Position numbers and translations under genes: made by a program. Of a DNA stretch of 35,154 nt, positions 1 through 7,843 are shown piece by piece. Each line of letters begins with the position of its first letter. The first letter of the stretch is position 1. The notes beneath the pieces are model-generated. The model searched no databases, was not told the origin of the DNA, and saw nothing but the letters and a program-made list of their open reading frames with translations. The stretch is from Klebsiella pneumoniae (GTDB taxonomy: Bacteria; Verrucomicrobiota; Verrucomicrobiia; Limisphaerales; SXTU01): assembly GCA_943330855.2 (NCBI GenBank), contig CALQJI020000056.1, forward strand, positions 1 to 35,154, read 5' to 3'.

Positions 1-49
1 AGCGGCCGTGAATGCGGGCCAGGGCCTCGCGTTTGGCGGAGCGACTCAT
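1..49 (-). CDS. N-terminus of probable IS transposase (partial)
   Basis: An ATG at 49 on the minus strand opens a frame reading MSRSAKREALARIHGR, which leaves the window at the left edge. From memory, this resembles the first residues of a transposase/integrase-core family common in Verrucomicrobia and Planctomycetes (pattern 'M-S-x-x-A-K-R-E-A-L-x-x-I-H-x-R'). Only 16 codons are visible, so the assignment is weak. Paired direct repeats just upstream of the start (62-84 and 119-141) fit the end of an insertion sequence. The alternative is an unrelated protein with a similar basic start. Confidence 0.35.
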   Translation of the reverse strand, partial: MSRSAKREALARIHGR

Positions 50-61
50 GTTCGGGGCTTG

Positions 62-141
62 GGTAACCACGAATGTGAGTCAACGTATCGTCGGACTCCT
101 CGTCCAACTCCCCGCCCCGGTAACATTTAATATGAGTCAAC
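62..141. repeat. Paired 23-bp direct repeats, possible IS end
   Basis: Positions 62-84 and 119-141 both begin ggtaac and end tgagtcaac, and I count 18 of 23 positions identical. They lie directly upstream of the partial transposase start at 49. Repeated motifs at this place are typical of transposase-binding sites at an IS terminus, but could also be an operator. Between them lies a short palindrome (ggac-tcctc-gtcc, 93-105). The outer boundary of the element and any target duplication cannot be set from this window. Confidence 0.4.
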
Positions 142-207
142 TCGCAATCGCGACGGTGATAACTGTGCCGTTGCCACCGGCGCAGTGGCCCGATAGGGTC
201 CGGCGCC

Positions 208-483
208 ATGAAAACCGCTCAAAAGGCCATCGCTCAATTTTCCCTCCTCCTCGCGCTCAGTTCCGGCGCCCTCTTCCTCGCCGGATGTGAAACCCCCACC
301 GGCGGCGCCGCGACTTCAGGAACCAATAACGTCGAGGCACTGACGGCTGCCGCCAATGCCGGCGACGCCGAGGCCGCCCTAAAACTCGGCGACATCTACC
401 AGCACGGGCGCGGAGTGCCGAAGAACCACATCGAGTCAGTGCGCTGGCACACGAAGGCTGCTGAGCTGTTCCAGAAGAAGTGA
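208..483 (+). CDS. Small lipoprotein with one Sel1-like repeat
   Basis: A 91-residue exported protein. Residues 1-27 form a lipoprotein signal: a basic start (MKTAQK), a hydrophobic stretch and the lipobox LAGC with Cys27 as the likely lipidated residue. After a Gly/Thr/Ala-rich linker, residues about 52-88 (GDAEAALKLGDIYQHGRGVP...SVRWHTKAAE) match a single Sel1-like/TPR-type repeat. Sel1 repeats usually mediate protein-protein contacts; one repeat is very short for the family, where arrays are the rule. The protein probably sits on a membrane inner leaflet as a small adaptor. It is convergent with the TolC-type gene, with a palindromic element between them. No strong Shine-Dalgarno sequence is visible. 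The assignment as a real gene is firm; the role is unknown. Confidence 0.8.
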   Translation: MKTAQKAIAQFSLLLALSSGALFLAGCETPTGGAATSGTNNVEALTAAANAGDAEAALKLGDIYQHGRGVPKNHIESVRWHTKAAELFQKK

Positions 484-484
484 A

Positions 485-557
485 GGAGCGCGGACGCCCA
501 CGTCCGCAGCCAGCCAGTCGAGACGGAAGGTGCTGCGGACGTAAGCGTCCGCGCTCC
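485..557. repeat. REP-like double palindrome between convergent genes
   Basis: Arm 485-510 and arm 532-557 are inverted copies matching at 24 of 26 positions, separated by 21 nt. Each arm is itself a hairpin (gcggacg-4 nt-cgtccgc at 490-507 and 535-552), so the element can form a cruciform. It fills the gap between the lipoprotein stop and the stop of the TolC-type gene, where it could act as a bidirectional terminator. The nested palindromes look like a dispersed REP-type element rather than a simple terminator, and there is no T-tract. Confidence 0.7.
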
Positions 558-570
558 AACCGCAGTCGGA

Positions 571-2058
571 CTATTTAAACTCCAGCCCGATGTTTGCCTT
601 CTCCAGCGTCGTCCCCTCGCTCTTGGACAACGTCGAGAGCGACTTATTGTAGTCGGCCAACGCGCGGATTTCCGCTGAGCGGGCGGCGGTGAGGTCGCGC
701 TGAAGTTGGAGGACAAAGAAGCTCGTGCTCTTGCCGTTTTCCAACTTCTTCTGCTCGGCCTCGAGCGCGGCCTCGGCGTAGAGGCGGGCCTGCCGAGTGG
801 CTTCAATCTTCTCGTAAGCCGTCTGGGCCTGCTTCACCGCGTTGTCGATCTCCACGATGACGCTCTGCTCGAGTCGCTTGAACTCCAGCAGCAGCATCTC
901 TTTCGTGAGCTTGCCCGCCTTGTAGCTGTTCTTCGCCGTCGTGTTGCTCAACGGGAAGCTCAACACGAAGCCATAAGAGTAAAACTGGTTGTCACCACGC
1001 TGAATGCCGTTCAGGCCCGTCGGCAGTGTCTGCCCCAGGCCGTTGTGGCCGTAAGTCAAGGTGAGGTCCAGCGACGGGAAGAGCTGGTTTTGATTGTAGC
1101 GCAGGACGATGTTCTGCCGCTCGATTTGCTCCCGCGACTGCTGAAGGTCGGGCCGCAGCGCCATGCTGTGCCGCCAGCTATCCTGCACGTTGAGCGTCTG
1201 TGCCACGGCCAGCAGCTTGTCCGCCGGCTCCAGCGCGGTGGTGGCCCACGCACCGAAGTCGTCGCCGATGAGGTTCTTGAGGTTGTTGACCTGAATCTCC
1301 AAATCGCGCCGCGCCGAGAGCAAGTCCGAGCGCCGCGCGGCCACCTGCGACTCCGACTGTTTCTCGTCCAGCGGAGCCAGCGCACCGACCTCGACGCGCC
1401 GCTTGTTGTCGGCGGCAAGTTTCTCGGCCAGTTCGAGCGAAGCCGCCTGCACCCGCACGTTGTCGCGGGCGAAGACCAGTTCGTAATACGCCTGCTGCAC
1501 GCTAGTCACGGTGGTCATCACCTGATTTCGCAGCGCCAGCTCGTTAATCTTGAGCGTGCGCTTGTTGACCAGAATCGTCTGCCGGGTGGAGTCAATCCAC
1601 GCGTTCTTCAACAGCGGCTGCGTGAAGCTGAGGCCCGCGTCGGACGAGTAGTTGTAACTCGTGAAAGACGAACCACTGCGGCGGATGAGGTCGCCGTTGA
1701 GCGTGACGCGGCCGCCGGTGCCGAGTTGCTGCGTGAAGCTAGGGCCGTAGCTTTCGGTGAAACTGTCACTGCTCCGGTTGAACAACGCGCTGTTGGGATC
1801 GGGCGAGCCGGGCGAAGCGTTGAAGCGGTGCGTGGCGTTCAGGTTGAACGTCAGGTCGTAGTAGCCGCGCGTGGCGTCGAGGTTGTAGAGGTCGAGGCTC
1901 GGCTGGAGGCGGCGGATTTGGATGTCCAGATTCTTGTCGAGCGCCATCGCGACGCACTCCGCCAGCGTGATCACGCGCGGCCCGGGCGCGGCAGTCTGCG
2001 CGTTGACGGCCAGCGCTAACGCCAGCGTGGCCAGACCGGTAAAATGTCGGGTTCGCAT
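571..2058 (-). CDS. TolC-family outer-membrane efflux/secretion protein
   Basis: A 495-residue protein of normal TolC-family length. It should form the outer-membrane/periplasmic channel of a tripartite efflux pump or type I secretion system. A signal peptide (MRTRHFTGLATLALALAVNA) is followed by the typical opening of the mature protein (ITLAECVAMALDKNLDIQI, about residues 30-50). Long Ala/Gln/Glu-rich helices follow in two halves, e.g. LAADNKRRVEVGALAPLDEK and LRYNQNQLFPSLDLTLTYGH, both classic OEP-domain signatures. The ATG at 2058 was chosen over one 14 codons upstream because it places the signal peptide at the N-terminus. No adaptor (HlyD/MFP) or inner-membrane pump gene is present in the window, so its partners lie elsewhere. 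A REP-like palindrome separates it from the convergent lipoprotein gene. Confidence 0.92.
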   Translation of the reverse strand: MRTRHFTGLATLALALAVNAQTAAPGPRVITLAECVAMALDKNLDIQIRRLQPSLDLYNLDATRGYYDLTFNLNATHRFNASPGSPDPNSALFNRSSDSFTESYGPSFTQQLGTGGRVTLNGDLIRRSGSSFTSYNYSSDAGLSFTQPLLKNAWIDSTRQTILVNKRTLKINELALRNQVMTTVTSVQQAYYELVFARDNVRVQAASLELAEKLAADNKRRVEVGALAPLDEKQSESQVAARRSDLLSARRDLEIQVNNLKNLIGDDFGAWATTALEPADKLLAVAQTLNVQDSWRHSMALRPDLQQSREQIERQNIVLRYNQNQLFPSLDLTLTYGHNGLGQTLPTGLNGIQRGDNQFYSYGFVLSFPLSNTTAKNSYKAGKLTKEMLLLEFKRLEQSVIVEIDNAVKQAQTAYEKIEATRQARLYAEAALEAEQKKLENGKSTSFFVLQLQRDLTAARSAEIRALADYNKSLSTLSKSEGTTLEKANIGLEFK

Positions 2059-2110
2059 GTGGCCAAGAGACTGCGGAAACGCCCGCGCGGCGTCAAACAA
2101 GGTTCATTGC

Positions 2111-2133
2111 AGCGGCGGTCACAGTCCGCCGCT
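2111..2133. terminator. Hairpin after the Sua5 gene
   Basis: Perfect 8-bp stem agcggcgg/ccgccgct with a 7-nt loop, located between the Sua5 stop (2141) and the TolC-type start (2058), both on the minus strand. It is placed to end Sua5 transcription. There is no T-run, so it may instead be a REP-type palindrome. Confidence 0.45.
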
Positions 2134-2140
2134 ACAACGC

Positions 2141-3169
2141 TCACGCCCCCGCCCGTCGCAGCCGGTCCGCGATGCCATGCCACTCCGGCGCGTCCGGCGG
2201 CGCTTCCACCACGATGCACGCCGCACCCGCCGCGTCCGCGTGGTGCAACTCCGCGTAGAGCGCTCGCGCGTAAGCCTCCGCATCGTGCGGAATCACCGAC
2301 ACCGAACCGAACCCCCCGCCCAGCGGAATGTGCGTGTGCGCCAGCACCCACGCGCGCTCCAACGCCACCCCCAACTCCGCGAGCCGCACCTTCAACTCCG
2401 CCTCCGAGCGCCACACCAGCACCAGCAGCCGTGCCTTGGGCGAGTAATGCTTCGCCAACATCCCCGGACTCCGCAGCGTGTCCGTGCCCGCGTCTTCCCC
2501 ATTCCCCATTCCCCATTCCCCATTCCCTACCGCGGCCGCCAGCGAGTCCGCGTGAATCATCCCCGGCCGCAGCACGCGCGGCGGGTTCGCCGTCACGTCC
2601 ACCACGGTGGACTCAATGCCCACGTTCGACTGCCCGCCGTCCACGATGAGCCGCAGTTGGTCGCCGAGCTGTTTGGCCACGTGCTCCGCGTTCGTCGGGG
2701 AAAGCTGGTTGGAAAGATTCGCGCTCGGGGCCGCCAGCGGGAAGCCGCACGCGCGGATGACCTCGCGCATGAACGGATGCTGCGGCCAACGCACGCCCAC
2801 CGTGTCGCCGCCCGCCGTGACCAAGTCCGGCATCGTCGTCGCGCGCGGCAGCACGATGGTCAGCGGCCCCGGCCAGAAAGCTCCCGCCAGCCGCTCCGCC
2901 GCCTCCGGCCACGCGCTCACACACGCCCGCGCCATGTCCAGCCCATCCACGTGGACGATGATGGGGTTGTGCGACGGCCGGCCCTTCAGCGCGTAAATCT
3001 TCGCCACCGCCTGCGGGTCCAGCGCGTTCGCCGCCAGCCCATAAACCGTCTCCGTGGGCAACGCCACGACCTCCCCCGCGCGCAGCAACTCCGCCGCCCG
3101 CCGCACCGCCGCCGCAAACAGCGCGGGCGTGTGCGTGGACAAAACTTCGGCTGAAAACGGGACGCTCAT
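2141..3169 (-). CDS. sua5: L-threonylcarbamoyladenylate synthase, Sua5 type
   Basis: This enzyme makes threonylcarbamoyl-AMP from Thr, bicarbonate and ATP for the t6A37 modification of ANN-decoding tRNAs, in the cytoplasm. At 342 residues it is the long Sua5 form. The YrdC domain (about 20-205) has ALPTETVYGLAANA, the KGRPSHNPIIVHV segment, FWPGPLTIVL, PLAAPSANLS and GIESTVVDV...LRPGMI. The small C-terminal Sua5 domain (about 245-342) follows the hallmark linker SPGMLAKHYSP. Residues 215-226 (GNGEWGMGNGED), just before that linker, are encoded by a 7-bp tandem repeat and look like an insertion. The ATG at 3169 gives a full-length N-terminus. It is divergent from the antitoxin-like gene. The family call is secure. 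Confidence 0.96.
   Translation of the reverse strand: MSVPFSAEVLSTHTPALFAAAVRRAAELLRAGEVVALPTETVYGLAANALDPQAVAKIYALKGRPSHNPIIVHVDGLDMARACVSAWPEAAERLAGAFWPGPLTIVLPRATTMPDLVTAGGDTVGVRWPQHPFMREVIRACGFPLAAPSANLSNQLSPTNAEHVAKQLGDQLRLIVDGGQSNVGIESTVVDVTANPPRVLRPGMIHADSLAAAVGNGEWGMGNGEDAGTDTLRSPGMLAKHYSPKARLLVLVWRSEAELKVRLAELGVALERAWVLAHTHIPLGGGFGSVSVIPHDAEAYARALYAELHHADAAGAACIVVEAPPDAPEWHGIADRLRRAGA
2501..2528. repeat. Heptanucleotide tandem repeat inside sua5
   Basis: Three exact copies of attcccc (2501-2507, 2508-2514, 2515-2521) plus a near copy attccct (2522-2528), preceded by cttcccc. The unit is 7 bp, so gain or loss of one unit shifts the reading frame. It encodes the Gly/Asn/Glu-rich stretch between the YrdC and Sua5 domains. 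Confidence 0.85.
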
Positions 3170-3274
3170 GCAAAAACCGCCGCGAGCTTGCGAACTCGCC
3201 GCCTGCGACGCAACACCTTCGCCCGGAAGAAGCCCGCGCTTGTTTCACTGCCAGCGAGCCACTAGCGTCAAAGC

Positions 3275-3463
3275 ATGAGCACGTTGCAGGAAATAGAGTC
3301 GGCGGTGCCCAAGCTCACGCCGAAGGAAGTCGCCGAACTGCGCGCCTGGCTGGAGGGTTTCTGCGAGGATCAACTGGAGCTGACCGACGCCGTGAAGACC
3401 AAGTTGGCCGAGGCGAGGCGCGACATCGAGGCGGGTCGTTATCAGACGCGCCAAACTGCCTGA
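3275..3463 (+). CDS. Orphan antitoxin-like (addiction-module) protein
   Basis: A 62-residue acidic helical protein. MSTLQEIESAVPKLTPKEVAELRAWLE is typical of small addiction-module antitoxins of the 'putative addiction module component' type. The tail (ELTDAVKTKLAEARRDIEAGRYQTRQ) matches the C-terminal pattern known in the same group. Such proteins usually precede a ParE/RelE or PIN toxin gene. Here no toxin follows: the next gene, 47 nt downstream, encodes an exported PPC-domain protein. It may be a solitary antitoxin, the remains of a module, or a helical protein of another role. The frame continues open for 16 codons after the TGA (3464-3511), which I regard as chance. Confidence 0.65.
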   Translation: MSTLQEIESAVPKLTPKEVAELRAWLEGFCEDQLELTDAVKTKLAEARRDIEAGRYQTRQTA

Positions 3464-3510
3464 GGCTACCTGCTCTTCGTCGGCAACCGCCGGGAGATTT
3501 ACCAACGGAC

Positions 3511-5136
3511 ATGAAGCTCGCCGTCGCGGTCACGCTCGCTTTCGCCTCCGCGCTCTTCGCCCAGAGCCCCAGTCTCACGCACACTTCGCCGGGCGCGCTG
3601 GTTCCCGGCCAGACACAAGTTTTCACCCTTCACGGTGCGAACCTCACCGGCGCGACGAATCTCTGGACCGGCTTCGGGGCGAAGGCGCTTTCCGCCAACG
3701 CCACCAGCGCCAGCACAACGAGGTTCCAGCTCTCCGTCCCCGCCGACGCCCCCGTCGGCCTCCACGCGCTGCGAGTGGCCTCAGTGAACGGCGTTTCCAG
3801 CCCGATGCTCTTGATGGTGGACGACCTGCCTAGCGTGGCGGACGCAGGCACGAACATCACCGCTGCAAAAGCCCAACCGCTCGCCTGGCCCGTGGCCGTG
3901 GACGGCGCGGCGGTGGCGCTGGGTTTCAAATTCTACCGCGTTACCGTGCGGGCCGGCGACCGCCTCGCCATCGAGGCCGTCGCGCGGCGGCTCGGCTCGA
4001 AGCTCGACCCAGTGCTGCGGCTCCTCGACCTCAAAGGCCGCGAACTGGCGTTCTGCGATGACGAGTCCGGCCTCGGCGGCGACTGCCGCCTCGCGCACGT
4101 CTTCGCGACGGGCGGCGACTTCCTCATCGAGCTGCGCGACATCAGTTACGGCGGCGGCAGCGACCACCGCTTCCGCCTGCGTGTCGGAGACTTCCCGTTG
4201 GCGAGCCTGCCATTCCCCGCAGCGGTGAAGGCCGGGGCACAGAGCACCTTCGCCTTCGTTGGTCCACAGGTGGACAAACTCCCGCCCGTCACCGCCACCG
4301 CGCCGGCAGACGCCACACGGCTCGCGCTGTCCGCTAAATTTCCCAGCGGCAAGTCCTCCGCGTTCGTCACCGCGCTGGTGACGACGACAACCGAGCTTGC
4401 GGACGCCGAGCCAAATGACGCCGCCGAGACCGCCACGCCGTTCACGCTGCCCAGCGGACTGAACGGGCGGTTTCTCAAGCCCAAGGACCGCGACTTCTGG
4501 AAGTTCGAGGCGAAGAAAGGCCAACGCGTCCTCTTCACCGCGCAGACGCGCAGCCTCGGCTCCGCCAGCGAGGTGATGCTCCAACTCCGCGACGCGAAGG
4601 GCACCGCCATCGCCAACTCCACAGCAAACGACGCCGGTGAAGGCTCGGTCACGAATACGATTCCCGCCGACGGCACTTACTTCCTCATCGTGGACGAACT
4701 CATCCGGCGCGGCGGCCCGCAGCACGCCTATCGCATCGAGGCTGAGTTGCTCACGCCCGGCTTCACGCTCGACGCCGACGTGGACAAGGTGGAGGCCACG
4801 CCCGGCGGCACCTTCTCCGTGAAGGTCACCGTCACCCGCCGCGACTACACCGGCCCCATCACGCTCGCGGTTATCGGCCTGAACGGCGTGACGCTCGCGG
4901 ACGAAGTCCTCAAGGAGAAAGCAACGAACGGCACCTTGAAGGTGACGCTGTCGGAGGATGCGGCACCTGGCTCGCTCACCCACTTTCGCATTGTCGGCAA
5001 GGCGAAGATTGGCGAGCGCGACGTGCAGTCAGCTACACGCACGACCCCCGCGTTGAAGAAACTCTTCCCCGCGATGCCATTCCCTCCGCGCGAGCTGGAC
5101 GGTTCCATTGCCCTTGGCGTGAAGGCGAAACAGTGA
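3511..5136 (+). CDS. Exported protein with two PPC domains
   Basis: A 541-residue protein with a Sec signal peptide (MKLAVAVTLAFASALFAQ). Residues about 20-105 form a TIG/IPT-like beta domain (PGALVPGQTQVFTLHGANL...PVGLHALRVASVNG). Two pre-peptidase C-terminal (PPC) beta-sandwiches follow at about 135-228 (FKFYRVTVRAGDRLAIEAVA...DPVLRLLD) and 318-415 (DRDFWKFEAKKGQRVLFTAQ...DGTYFLIVDEL). The last about 120 residues look Ig-like (GGTFSVKVTVTRRDYTGPI). No catalytic domain is visible, so it is probably a structural or binding protein outside the cytoplasmic membrane. Proteins of this layout commonly neighbour PSCyt/DUF1549-1553 genes in Planctomycetes and Verrucomicrobia. Here it is convergent with the DUF1592 array, ending 38 nt from it. 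Its function is unproven. Confidence 0.85.
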   Translation: MKLAVAVTLAFASALFAQSPSLTHTSPGALVPGQTQVFTLHGANLTGATNLWTGFGAKALSANATSASTTRFQLSVPADAPVGLHALRVASVNGVSSPMLLMVDDLPSVADAGTNITAAKAQPLAWPVAVDGAAVALGFKFYRVTVRAGDRLAIEAVARRLGSKLDPVLRLLDLKGRELAFCDDESGLGGDCRLAHVFATGGDFLIELRDISYGGGSDHRFRLRVGDFPLASLPFPAAVKAGAQSTFAFVGPQVDKLPPVTATAPADATRLALSAKFPSGKSSAFVTALVTTTTELADAEPNDAAETATPFTLPSGLNGRFLKPKDRDFWKFEAKKGQRVLFTAQTRSLGSASEVMLQLRDAKGTAIANSTANDAGEGSVTNTIPADGTYFLIVDELIRRGGPQHAYRIEAELLTPGFTLDADVDKVEATPGGTFSVKVTVTRRDYTGPITLAVIGLNGVTLADEVLKEKATNGTLKVTLSEDAAPGSLTHFRIVGKAKIGERDVQSATRTTPALKKLFPAMPFPPRELDGSIALGVKAKQ

Positions 5137-5174
5137 CCGGGCGGTGCCGGTGAAATCCTCCCAGCCACCGGAGT

Positions 5175-7823
5175 TCAGCGAACTTGGAAGAGCGAACTTT
5201 GCACCAGCTCGTGAATCAGCGTCCGGATGCCACCACCTTGTTTCTCAACGCGCGTGACGAGTTCGTTGAGTGAGGCGCGGTCGGTGAACGCCAGTGGACG
5301 ACCGGTGCTGTAGATGGTGAGTTGTTGCGCGAGGTTCACCAGCAAAGGGCGCGGCGCGGAAGCAAGGAGGGTTTGGAAATCGCCGATGTCCGCGAACCTC
5401 CGTCCGTCCGCCAGTTCGCCGCTCGCGTCCACCTTCGGCCCCAGCTTGAAGTTGATACCGATGCGCGGGTCGATGCTGCCGCGCGGCGCGGGGTCGCCGT
5501 CGCCGATGGAACGGTAGCGCTCGCGCTGACCGCCGATGACATCGAACGCCTCCAGCGCGAAGCCCGGCGGGTCCATCTTCGCGTGGCACGCGTTGCAGCT
5601 CGCGTTGTCGCGGTGCTTGTCGAGTTGCTCGCGGATGGTCGTCGCACCGCGCACGTCCGGCTCCACGGCGGCGGTGTTCGGCGGCGGCGGCTCCGGCTCC
5701 TGACCGAGGAGGCGTGCCATGACGAACGCCCCGCGCGGGACCGGCGAAGTGGTCGTGCCGTTGGCGGTGATTTTCAGAATGGCTGCCTGCGTTAGGAAGC
5801 CGCCGCGCGGCGAACCGGGCGGCAACGGCACGCGGCGCATCGCCGGCCCGCTCACGCCCTTGATGCCGTAGTGCGTGGCGAGCTTCTCGTTGAGCATGGC
5901 GAAGTCCGACTTCACGAGATGCTTGGCCGAGAGGTTCTTCTCCAGCAACTCGCGGAAGTAAGCACGCGTTTCAGCGACCATGGAGTCTTGGAGATACGGG
6001 TTGAACTCCGGGTAAAGCTTCTTGTCCGGGTCGTTCGCGGCGATGGCGCGCAGCTTCAGCCACTGGCCGAGAAAATCTTCCACGAAGCGTTCGGACTTCT
6101 TGTCCTTCAGCAGCCGTTCAACTTGCTCCCGCAGCACCTTCGGCTCGGTCAGCGTGCCTTTCGCGGCGAGCGCGAGGAGCGCGTCGTCGGGCTGCGAGTT
6201 CCAGAGAAAGTAGGAGAGGCGCGCGGCGAGGGCGTGGTCGTCTGCCTTGCTGGCCGCGCCGCTTTCGACAAGGTAGAGAAAGTCCGGCGAGCACAACGCC
6301 GCGCGATACGCCCAGCGCATCGCGCTCTCGAAACAATCGCCCGCCTTCAAACGCTCCTCGACCTTCGCCACGTAGTCCTTGCGCACGGCCACTTCGACGG
6401 GCCGACGGAACGCCTTCGGCAGGAAGCCCGCGAGCAAGCGGTCCGCGTCCACGAGCGGCTGCGGGCTTTGCGGCGTCCACACGCCGGCGACCGGTTCGGG
6501 CCGGTTCTTCGCACCGATGATTTCCTGCCGCAGCGGCTTGCGCGTGGGCGGGCGCACGTCCTTGTGCTCCGCCGCCTTGAACTCTGTGAGCGGCAGTTCG
6601 CCGAAAAGCAGCCGATGGCTGCGCGGCGGCCAGACGTCGTGCAACGGGCCTTCCACCTCGACCCAGTCGTTCACGATGCACGGCCCCGTGAAGCCCATCG
6701 TGCGGTCCTTCTGCCCCCAGGTCCCGACGCGGTAGAGCACCACCGGCGCGAGCGATGCGGTGTTGAAGCCGAAGCTTTCCTTGTAGTTCAGCCACACGTC
6801 CAACTCGTGAACCCGCGACTCGATGGACGGCGCGGCGTAGTAGCCCAGCACGCTGCTCGGATGCCCGCCGCCGCGCCCGTTCTCGTTGAACTGCACGATG
6901 GAGAGTCGCGCCGCCTCGACGCCGCGCGACGGGAGGATTTTCCCCTGATCCCAAGTCATGCTCCAGAAGGACGCGCGCACCTTGTAGCGGCCCGGATGCA
7001 GCGTGGCGAAGTGCTGGAAGTAGGCGTTCCACGACTCGTCCTCGTGCCGGAACACGCCCACGCTGCTCATCCGCGAGAACAGGCCGAGCTGTTCATGCTG
7101 TCCCATTCCGACATGCGCGTAGACCCCGGCCGGGGGAACCACCGGGTCGTGCTTCTTGTCGCGCAACAGCACGGCGTCGCCGCCCATCAACATGAGGTCG
7201 CCCGCATAAGTCCCCGCCAGCGATAGCCGCACGGTCTCGGCCTTGGGCGCCTCGGGCTGCGTGGCGATGGCGACGTTCAGCGCGTGGTCGGCGGCCTCGA
7301 CATACTTGGCGAGGTTCACGTGCGAGATGTCGAGCGCGTCGCTGTTCTTGTCGAAGCCATGAGCCGAGCCGTCAGCAGGCAGTAAATCCTGCAGGCGGAT
7401 TCCGGGCATCGCGAACAAGTCGCGCACCGTGCTCTCATACTCAGCGCGCGTGAGCCGGCGCACGCCCGTGCGCGGTCCTGCCGCAAGCCGCGCCCGCTCG
7501 GCGGCGATGAGCGTGTCCGCCAACGAGCGCGTGACCGACTGCACCTCAGCGGGGGCAGGTCGCGCCTTCTTCTTCGGCGGCATCTCGCCCGACTCCATGC
7601 GGTCATGCACCTTCACCCAGCGGGCGAAGTTCTCCGCGCTCGACGTTGCCGGCGGCAGCGACGTGAGATCCAGGCTGCCCTTCTTCGAGTCCGCGTCGTG
7701 GCACTCGGTGCAATGCTTCTGGAAGAAAGCGCGAGTCGGCTCGGGCAAGGCGGAGGCGGCAAGGCTGGGCTGAACGGCAATCAGCCAAAGCACGGCCAAT
7801 AAAAAGAGCGAAGGGTGTTTCAT
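5175..7823 (-). CDS. DUF1592-type cytochrome-like exported protein (paralogue 1)
   Basis: An 882-residue extracytoplasmic protein. The Sec signal peptide is MKHPSLFLLAVLWLIAVQPSLAAS. PSCyt1 carries haem-type CTECH at 38-42 and the family MPPKK motif at 81-85. A DUF1587 (PSD3) segment runs from about 121 (VRRLTRAEYESTVRDLF) and is followed by a beta-rich region. DUF1595 begins near LPKAFRRPVEVAVR and DUF1592 near ARLSYFLWNSQPDD. DUF1588 (PSCyt3) begins with SPRGGFLTQAAILKITANG and has a second haem motif CNACH at 743-747, then DUF1585 to the end. Two CxxCH sites suggest covalent c-type haems; the reaction is unknown. The ATG at 7823 is preferred over a TTG at 7847, which would overlap the upstream stop as TTGA but delays the signal peptide. 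It is last in the operon and closely similar to the gene at 8433-11045. Confidence 0.93.
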   Translation of the reverse strand: MKHPSLFLLAVLWLIAVQPSLAASALPEPTRAFFQKHCTECHDADSKKGSLDLTSLPPATSSAENFARWVKVHDRMESGEMPPKKKARPAPAEVQSVTRSLADTLIAAERARLAAGPRTGVRRLTRAEYESTVRDLFAMPGIRLQDLLPADGSAHGFDKNSDALDISHVNLAKYVEAADHALNVAIATQPEAPKAETVRLSLAGTYAGDLMLMGGDAVLLRDKKHDPVVPPAGVYAHVGMGQHEQLGLFSRMSSVGVFRHEDESWNAYFQHFATLHPGRYKVRASFWSMTWDQGKILPSRGVEAARLSIVQFNENGRGGGHPSSVLGYYAAPSIESRVHELDVWLNYKESFGFNTASLAPVVLYRVGTWGQKDRTMGFTGPCIVNDWVEVEGPLHDVWPPRSHRLLFGELPLTEFKAAEHKDVRPPTRKPLRQEIIGAKNRPEPVAGVWTPQSPQPLVDADRLLAGFLPKAFRRPVEVAVRKDYVAKVEERLKAGDCFESAMRWAYRAALCSPDFLYLVESGAASKADDHALAARLSYFLWNSQPDDALLALAAKGTLTEPKVLREQVERLLKDKKSERFVEDFLGQWLKLRAIAANDPDKKLYPEFNPYLQDSMVAETRAYFRELLEKNLSAKHLVKSDFAMLNEKLATHYGIKGVSGPAMRRVPLPPGSPRGGFLTQAAILKITANGTTTSPVPRGAFVMARLLGQEPEPPPPNTAAVEPDVRGATTIREQLDKHRDNASCNACHAKMDPPGFALEAFDVIGGQRERYRSIGDGDPAPRGSIDPRIGINFKLGPKVDASGELADGRRFADIGDFQTLLASAPRPLLVNLAQQLTIYSTGRPLAFTDRASLNELVTRVEKQGGGIRTLIHELVQSSLFQVR

Positions 7824-7843
7824 GGTCTGGTGGAGCAGCGACT

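Noticed and set aside
12..290. Plus-strand frame of 92 codons at the left edge
   Set aside because: It overlaps the lipoprotein start in another frame, is basic and Pro-rich, and crosses the possible IS end. It has no domain or signal.
3464..3514. In-frame extension (GYLLFVGNRREIYQRT) after the TGA of the antitoxin-like gene, ending at an ATGA with the next gene
   Set aside because: It has no start codon, is only 16 codons long, and the antitoxin already ends with a typical RQ-type C-terminus. Stop-codon readthrough or recoding has no support.
5137..5174. ccggtg/caccgg inverted repeat (about 5149-5173) between the PPC gene and the first DUF1592 gene
   Set aside because: Stem of only about 6 bp with a loop of about 13 nt and no T-tract. 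Too weak to call a terminator, though the convergent position would suit one.
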